A DNA stretch of 64,000 bases from Sisyra terminalis (Eukaryota; Arthropoda; Insecta; Neuroptera; Sisyridae), in assembly GCA_958496175.1 (NCBI GenBank), contig OY292275.1, positions 46,701,701-46,765,700 of the forward strand. The letters run 5' to 3'. Below are positions 57,743 through 64,000 of this stretch, piece after piece (positions within the stretch are counted from its first letter, which is position 1; every line of letters starts with the position of its first letter). The position numbers were made by a program, and so were the translations under genes. A model generated the notes under the pieces. That model saw only the letters and a program-made list of their open reading frames with translations, was not told where the DNA came from and did no database searches.

Positions 57743-57861
57743 TTTGGGTTCGATCCTTGTAACGAGCAAATTGTCGATATTTCTCAATAACGGATTTTTA
57801 TTAACCTTAGAATCGCTATGGACTTTAGTAGTTATAAGGCGATGGAAAAAAGCAATTAAAA
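57743..57861 (+). mobile_element. 5'-truncated SINE copy
   Basis: It begins at the B box GGGTTCGATCC and carries the same body as the SINE at 19616 (GATATTTCTCAATAACGGAT, ACTTTAGTAGTTATAAGGCG), ending in an A-rich tail. A perfect 13-bp duplication AAATATTGGAATG flanks it (57730-57742 and 57862-57874), showing LINE-type mobilisation. Confidence 0.85.
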
Positions 57862-57874
57862 AAATATTGGAATG

Positions 57875-60800
57875 ACTTGATGGACTATTCCGGGGATAGG
57901 CAGCACTAGGAGAAGGAATAAAATTATACAAAAAATTAATAAATCGTAAGGGAGAAAGCATAAAAATAGTAATCATTGAATAAATAATAGGAGTATAAAA
58001 ACTATTACACTTTTATTGCTTAAAAAGTTAGATCATTCATATTAGAGTTTATTATACATAATATAATGGTTTTTATGTATTTAATTGCATTCTTTTTCAA
58101 TGAAATTATATTAGCGAAAAATTGAAATTTTTCAGTGTAATTTATTTGAAAAAAATACAGTAGCGTTTACTTGTAATAAAATTAAGGTAATAAGTAGGTA
58201 TGTTATAATAATATTTATCTAGTGAAAGTTTTCAATTCATTTGAAAAATGTGACAAGTATAAATAAGTGAATTAGGTAAATGTGTGATTTTCGGAAATTC
58301 TTCGGTTTATAAAAAGTGAATTTACTATTCAAGTTATATAAAACAAACATTCAGGTAAATACGGTGGCTTCTTTTCCTAATAATACCCAAATATTAATGA
58401 TGGGTTTGTGTAAATTTAGAGATCCATTGAGATGTGATTGATGGTAAACTTTGTTGGAAAATAGTTGAAAGTAATATTATGTGTGTTATGTAACAATGAT
58501 TGACAGGTAAATATGAGTCGTTTGAAGGTATTCCCATAAATGTTTGTTCACCTACCTACTTTTTGCAGTATGGGCAAATGAATCGGAAGTGAAGTCGTTT
58601 CACAAGGTAAGAATCGAATTTAGATTTTTCAATGCAAATCATCACTGTTTACATTCCATTGCCGTTATACTTTCGGTTTCGATTTCGTTATCATTAAGCC
58701 GTGTGGTTTGTGATTTGAATATTTATTTCATAATTGATTTGTGAAAGGTGTTTCATCCACAAAATTTTTAACTAACCACACGATACAATTTGATACAATT
58801 TTGTGTATTTGGGACTTGCTAATATCACTGATTTGCTTTTCCAATGTTATGAAACCCAATTAGTTAATATTGATTCCTCACAAAAAAAGAAATCAATTGA
58901 ATGAATATACAATAGATCTAAAACACATGATCTAGATCTAAAAAAAGTTTTAAATGTTTTAAATATCAAAACATAATGTAGCAGTTAGCTTTTAACTTTA
59001 CTTGATAAAATTTATCAAATAGTCATTTAAAAATACCAAAAAAGTTAATCAAAAAGCCTAAAATGAGCTCCTATTGGCTTAGCATTAAAATGACATCACA
59101 ATACGTAATTTCAAAATTTTATGGACGTTTTCCTATGATAAATCTACATAAACACAAATGGTTGTTGAAACATTATGCAAATGAATTAAACCATTTACAA
59201 TCTACACAACTTCTATTCCGAAAGGAAAAATTGATATTAAATTTTTAAGGGTATAAAAAGTTTTTTCATAACTAAAGATTGGTTTTTCCTTATACTACTA
59301 ATGTCCTTTATCGATTAAAAAAAAGAAGTGTTTATGGTCTATTAGCCTTCTATTTTCTCTCAATGGATCACTCATAGTATATTCGATATTGCTGATGAGA
59401 GTTAAAAGGGTAAGTAAGATTAGTATACAAATATTATTTTTTCAAAATTTTATGAATTTCATCAAGTAAAATTTGCTTAGTTGAAAAACTTTTCAAACAG
59501 TTTATTCATACGTAGCTATTCTACAACTTTTGTGAAATTTTTCAAAACAAATCACCTATTTCGAATATTGTTTATTTATTTTTTATTATAGATAAGAGCA
59601 CAACATGAAGTTTGGTTTTTTAGGGGAGTTTAGGGGTTGTTTAGAACTCTAGAGTTCGAGGTACAATAACGGGAAAGTATGCATAATCTAAGGTTGATTT
59701 ACACAAAAAATATAGAACTATAAAATAACAATTTACTCAAATGTACAGGAGAAAAACTTTATAGAAAATTTACTAATGATTTTAAAATATGAAATGAGTT
59801 CTTATTTGTTCGTAGGTAAGGGAAGAAAATGTACTTTTCTATAGCAATATTTTGTTGAATTATGAAGACTGTTTTTAGTTCAATAGATTGTCATCAAACA
59901 AAGATTGAAGGCGTCATTGTATTTAAAAAAAAATATGTTTTTGTCAAATTTGGGGTAGTTTAAATCATTACGAGGAGGTACCATATGTTTAGGGTTTTCT
60001 TAGTAAAAACGCAACCCTAATAATTTCGTCATGTTCCAATTGTATCACAGTCTTAATACCCATAGATTATAATTTAACACAAAAGATCAACTTTGGTAGG
60101 AATAGGTTTTCTTTAATTCTCCATCCAGTAGTGCAAAGAAACTGAAAAAAATCGTTACGATAAGGAAATTAAATGCTTCGCAAAAAAGAATTCCTAACAT
60201 TCTTTGATAAATTTACTTATGCCAAAGTTATTCAAGTCAAGTTTGAAATTTGTAATAACAATATTAAGGGCTTAAAATTCCACAATTTTTTGTCATCTTG
60301 AATATTATTTTTGATATATCTCTAAACAAAGGGTCTATTTATTGGCCCAGCCTATTATAAAACATAAAACAATAAAAAATAGGATCAAATTCAAGTTTTG
60401 ATCGAAATCATCAATGAATAACGTTCGATTATTTGTAGCACTAATATTTCAAAAGCCTTTGAAAGCCTAGTCACATCACATTTACAACATTGCTTTAATT
60501 TTGACATCGGAAAAATGAAAATTTAAATATTTTTTAGAGAAAAAATATATAAAAATGCCATTTTTTATTGATGTTAAGATAGCTTAAACCAATTCGTAAG
60601 ATACGAAGAAGGCAAAAAATTATTGTGGTTTTGTATAGTGATATTATAATAGAATTTAAAAAAAATATACAGTTATAAAAAATTATCACTGTTCATTATT
60701 TTCTTAGCGATTGCACAACCCTAGCCCATTGGAGGTAGAAGTGTAGTTAGGATATGAGTTTAGGAATATGCTTAGCAACAGGGATAACGTAGGAAGAACC

Positions 60801-63800
60801 ATAGAGCTTTTTAAAGTGTCCGGACTGCAAAATAAAATTAAAAGTGAAAATTACTAATAACCAAATAATTACGAACTATATTCCAATATGACTGAATAAA
60901 GGTAACTAACAAATATAGTTTTGCAACCCTTAAATGCATAAACTCAACAAAAAATAATTACAAGGCCTAATTAAAATTCAATATAAACAATACATTCCAA
61001 TTATACAAATATAAGTGGACCGATAATCACGAAATAACCAGTAATGCTAAGGTTACTTTAGCTTAAACAAAAAAATTATTCAAAATAGACCAGAGGTTGA
61101 CAAACTGGCTTTTGAAAATACTTTTGTAGTGCTTCTGGTTTTCCAGAAATCTAATGATTCCAATGTTTTCCTACTAAAATATCTTTCCTAATATCCTGCT
61201 TTCCATTTGCTTTTAAGTTTACTGACTTTTGAAAAATATAATTTTTATAATTTCATTTATTGTTGAACAAAAATTATACGGGAAACGGTTCATTTTAAAT
61301 TTATTGTCAGACATACGCATACATATATATAAAAAGAGAAATTGGACACGGAAGAAAGTATTTTAATAATTTAGTATCAAAAGATTTCAATGCCAATGTC
61401 CACTTTAAATATTTGTAATTAAATAAAAACGAAAATCTTTTGAAACGAAAACGAATTATGATATACCCAGTGGTTTACGAGTTCTTGTATCTGCAGGGGT
61501 CGTTATACTCCAATTTTATGATTATGTTAATTTTTATATTCACTCACATTTAGATAGAATGACAAAAATATCAACACAAAATGGTTCTATTAAAAAAAAA
61601 ATTAATGAAATTGAAGAAAAAAAAAATTTTTTTTTGTTCTTTAATATTCATGTTTTGTACAGAAAATTGAATATGTTAAACTTCACTCATAAAACTTGAA
61701 TAAATAACTATATATATAAAAAAGTTATATTATATTTTAACTTGACTTTTTATTACAGTTATAAATGTAATCAACTTTTCATTTCATTTCAGTAAAACTT
61801 GATTTCAATATGTAGGTAACAAGAATTAGTCTTGAAGTAGGTATGTATATGTGGAGAATATGTGTGCATAATATATAATATATAAGTCTATAAGTATTTA
61901 TAAAGAAAAAAAATTCTCTCAGGTTCAAGTCATTGTCATCTGGTCAGAGTAGGGAAATATTTCAAAAATGTTTACGAAATTAAAAAATCAACATTAGTTC
62001 AAAGTCTTGAAAGGTCGATTTACACTCTGATTTATATTCCAATTATAATCAAAATTCGATAGGTAAAAATTAAAACTTTCTCTTTCAAACTCTTCGGTTA
62101 ATACTATATAATGGTTTTGAAATTTTACATCGCTTGTTTCAATATGGAAACATAATATTAACTTATTCATACCAAAAATATTTAAGTTCTAAACGAATTA
62201 TTAAATGAATCAGAACTAACAATTTATATTTTAAACGTTAAAAAAATATAAACACTAATAAGTTTAAAAGATTTTTTGAAACCATTTCAAATATTTAGAC
62301 ATACCAAAGATAGACGTGATTTAAGTTGATTGGAACTAATTAGGATGTTAACTCAACTTTCTTTTATATCATCTTCGGTTCAAGAAAAAAACTTGATTAG
62401 TTTAAAAAGGGAAATTACAGTGTTATTTTTTAAATTACACGTAAACGTTATATTGGACATTAGGTGCATATTTTAGGTTCATTGTCACATTAAATTACTC
62501 CTAATAAGGACGGACGAGAGATTAAGTAAAAGTCAATTTTACTGCTTGATTATTTGATGTTCGCTTTCTTTGATATAATGATTGATTGATGAGATTAAAT
62601 GAGTAAATATCATTTAATCTAATTGACATAAAGGAAAAAGGAAAAAAAATTGAATTGAAGACAGTAGACATGTTTGTTTCTGTTGATATTATTAGAACGC
62701 GAGAAATAATTTAGCTACTACTTTGTTACTTTGATGTTATTCACATTTTATTTACGGAAATCATAGTTCTTAGATTAATGACATAAAATTCGACTTCATA
62801 AAGTTCAAAATGACATAAAGTTCGACTTCTTTTTGGACAAACAACAGTTAAGAAACTTGGTTCAGAGAAAAACAGGAAGACCATGAATTCAGATTTTGAT
62901 TTGAAGCGATGGCGGTGAGCTTAACAGTGAAAACAATGAAAGTGGCAAAATTGTTTTTATTGTTGACAATTTTGAAAAATAGAACAAAAAATAAATTATT
63001 ATTTAATTATTATTGAGCCGATCGCCAACCTATAAAGTAATGTTACCAAGTTTCTAAAAAAGTAAAGTAATGTACCAAGTATACCAAAATAAATTTAATG
63101 TACCAATTTAATACTAAGAATCACTCAAGTGATCGAAACACTCAAGTGAGATTAATTTATAGTAAAGCTCATATTTCACCAAGCGGATGGTGGAAGTTTT
63201 TTTAATAAACAATGCCTTTTGCAATTTTTGTGATTTTCTTGAACGGTATTTTGTGCTTCAACTGAAATAATTTTTCAATATCATCAGCAATAGTATTGGT
63301 GACGGTTTCTTTTGATCAAAATGGATCCTAAGTTACTAAGAATTCCTGGATCCCGTCAATTTAATTTGATTTAGACACGAAAAAACTATCAAGCAATACA
63401 AACAGTGAATCATAGCGACGCGAAAACGACAAGAAAACTGATATTTCCTTTTGAATACATTATTTCCTAGAAAAATGTTAAATATATTTAACTTTGTGCT
63501 CTAGGCAATGGCCTAAAGAGCATATTTGTAAAATTGACCCAAAGTTTTGGCTGCATTATATGGATTCAGTAAACTTCAGTAAACTTGGATTCAGGATTCA
63601 TATTGTTAAAGATGCTCAAAAACCCCAATATAACTTTGACATATGATTTGGTCCCAATGATAAAAATTATTTTGACTATGTTAAGGACATGTGAAAACAT
63701 ACGTGGTTATAGTGGCAATAAGAATATATTTTAGATGGGTTTTAAAAATTTAAAGTGGAACTATTGAAGAAAAGCCTCCTCCACTAAACTTGCAAGATAA

Positions 63801-64000
63801 GGGCTACAACTGATTTTTTTAAGTCATTTTAAAGTAATTAGTAAGAAAAATAATCGGACTATTTCATATTATCAGCTAAAAGCTCATAAACCAGAAAAAA
63901 ATAAGTGTTATACAGTATCTCATTGATTTGATTGGTCAATGTTTACCTAAGTTACCTGTGCTTAAAAAGCAACATAGATAAACTGAATTTTATCGAAGTT
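57875..64000. other. AT-rich DNA, no confident gene
   Basis: One splice-flanked 38-nt open segment (58569-58606, TTTTTGCAG before and GTAAGA after, reading WANESEVKSFHK) could be a small exon on the plus strand but stands alone. Short direct repeats occur at 62778/62809 (ATGACATAAA-TTCGACTTC), 63040-63110 (AATGTACCAA) and 63121-63151 (CACTCAAGTGA). Nothing else was recognised in about 6 kb. Confidence 0.45.

Overview
The window looks like nuclear DNA from an insect. It is very AT-rich and gene-poor. The genes have GT-AG introns, several of only 53-55 bp, and the intergenic space is packed with transposon debris. Short introns with this repeat mix would fit a beetle or a related order, but the sequence alone does not settle the order.

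Four host genes can be supported. (1) 22296-23661 (-) is a two-exon gene for a 436-residue cysteine-containing, low-complexity protein I do not recognise. (2) 29680-32944 (+) is a four-exon gene of unknown function, read divergently from the first. In this sequence it carries a one-base frameshift in an A-run near 30396. (3) 36049-38956 (+) is the WD-repeat protein STRAP (unrip), complete in five exons. (4) 41045-49037 (-) is a large secreted animal haem peroxidase with two tandem peroxidase domains in at least twelve exons. The second domain keeps its haem-binding histidines, the first has lost both, and a basic KRRRR stretch lies between them. Its first exon was not found. A weaker candidate gene or gene fragment lies at 17330-18718 (-).

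Mobile DNA dominates the rest. A full-length Jockey-clade non-LTR retrotransposon (24330-28890, -) has both ORFs intact, a TAATG junction between them, a poly(A) tail and a perfect 14-bp target-site duplication (TSD). It sits in the space between genes 1 and 2. A nearly identical 5'-truncated sister copy (13948-15190, +) has its own TSD. Other elements are a tRNA-derived SINE in two copies with TSDs, a Tc1-like remnant, hAT-, pogo- and piggyBac-type MITEs, and at least two further inverted-repeat families.

The most unusual content is a set of foldback elements and solo motifs carrying hammerhead-ribozyme cores (CTGANGA, stem, GAAA): 5366-5689, 10404-10784, 12072-12270, 16064-16344, 35214-35421, about 37650-38115, and solo motifs at 8838, 19459 and 50391. 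Several have 7-11 bp TSDs and a one-sided extension of about 11-49 bp outside the palindrome. A decayed GIY-YIG endonuclease of Penelope type (19923-20365, -) lies just upstream of one motif. I therefore infer that these are non-autonomous, inverted-dimer derivatives of Penelope-like elements.

Layout: 1-13 kb repeats and AT-rich DNA; 14-20 kb retroelement remnants; 22-33 kb the two unknown genes with Jockey between them; 35-39 kb STRAP; 41-49 kb the peroxidase; 49-64 kb mostly featureless AT-rich DNA with scattered MITEs.
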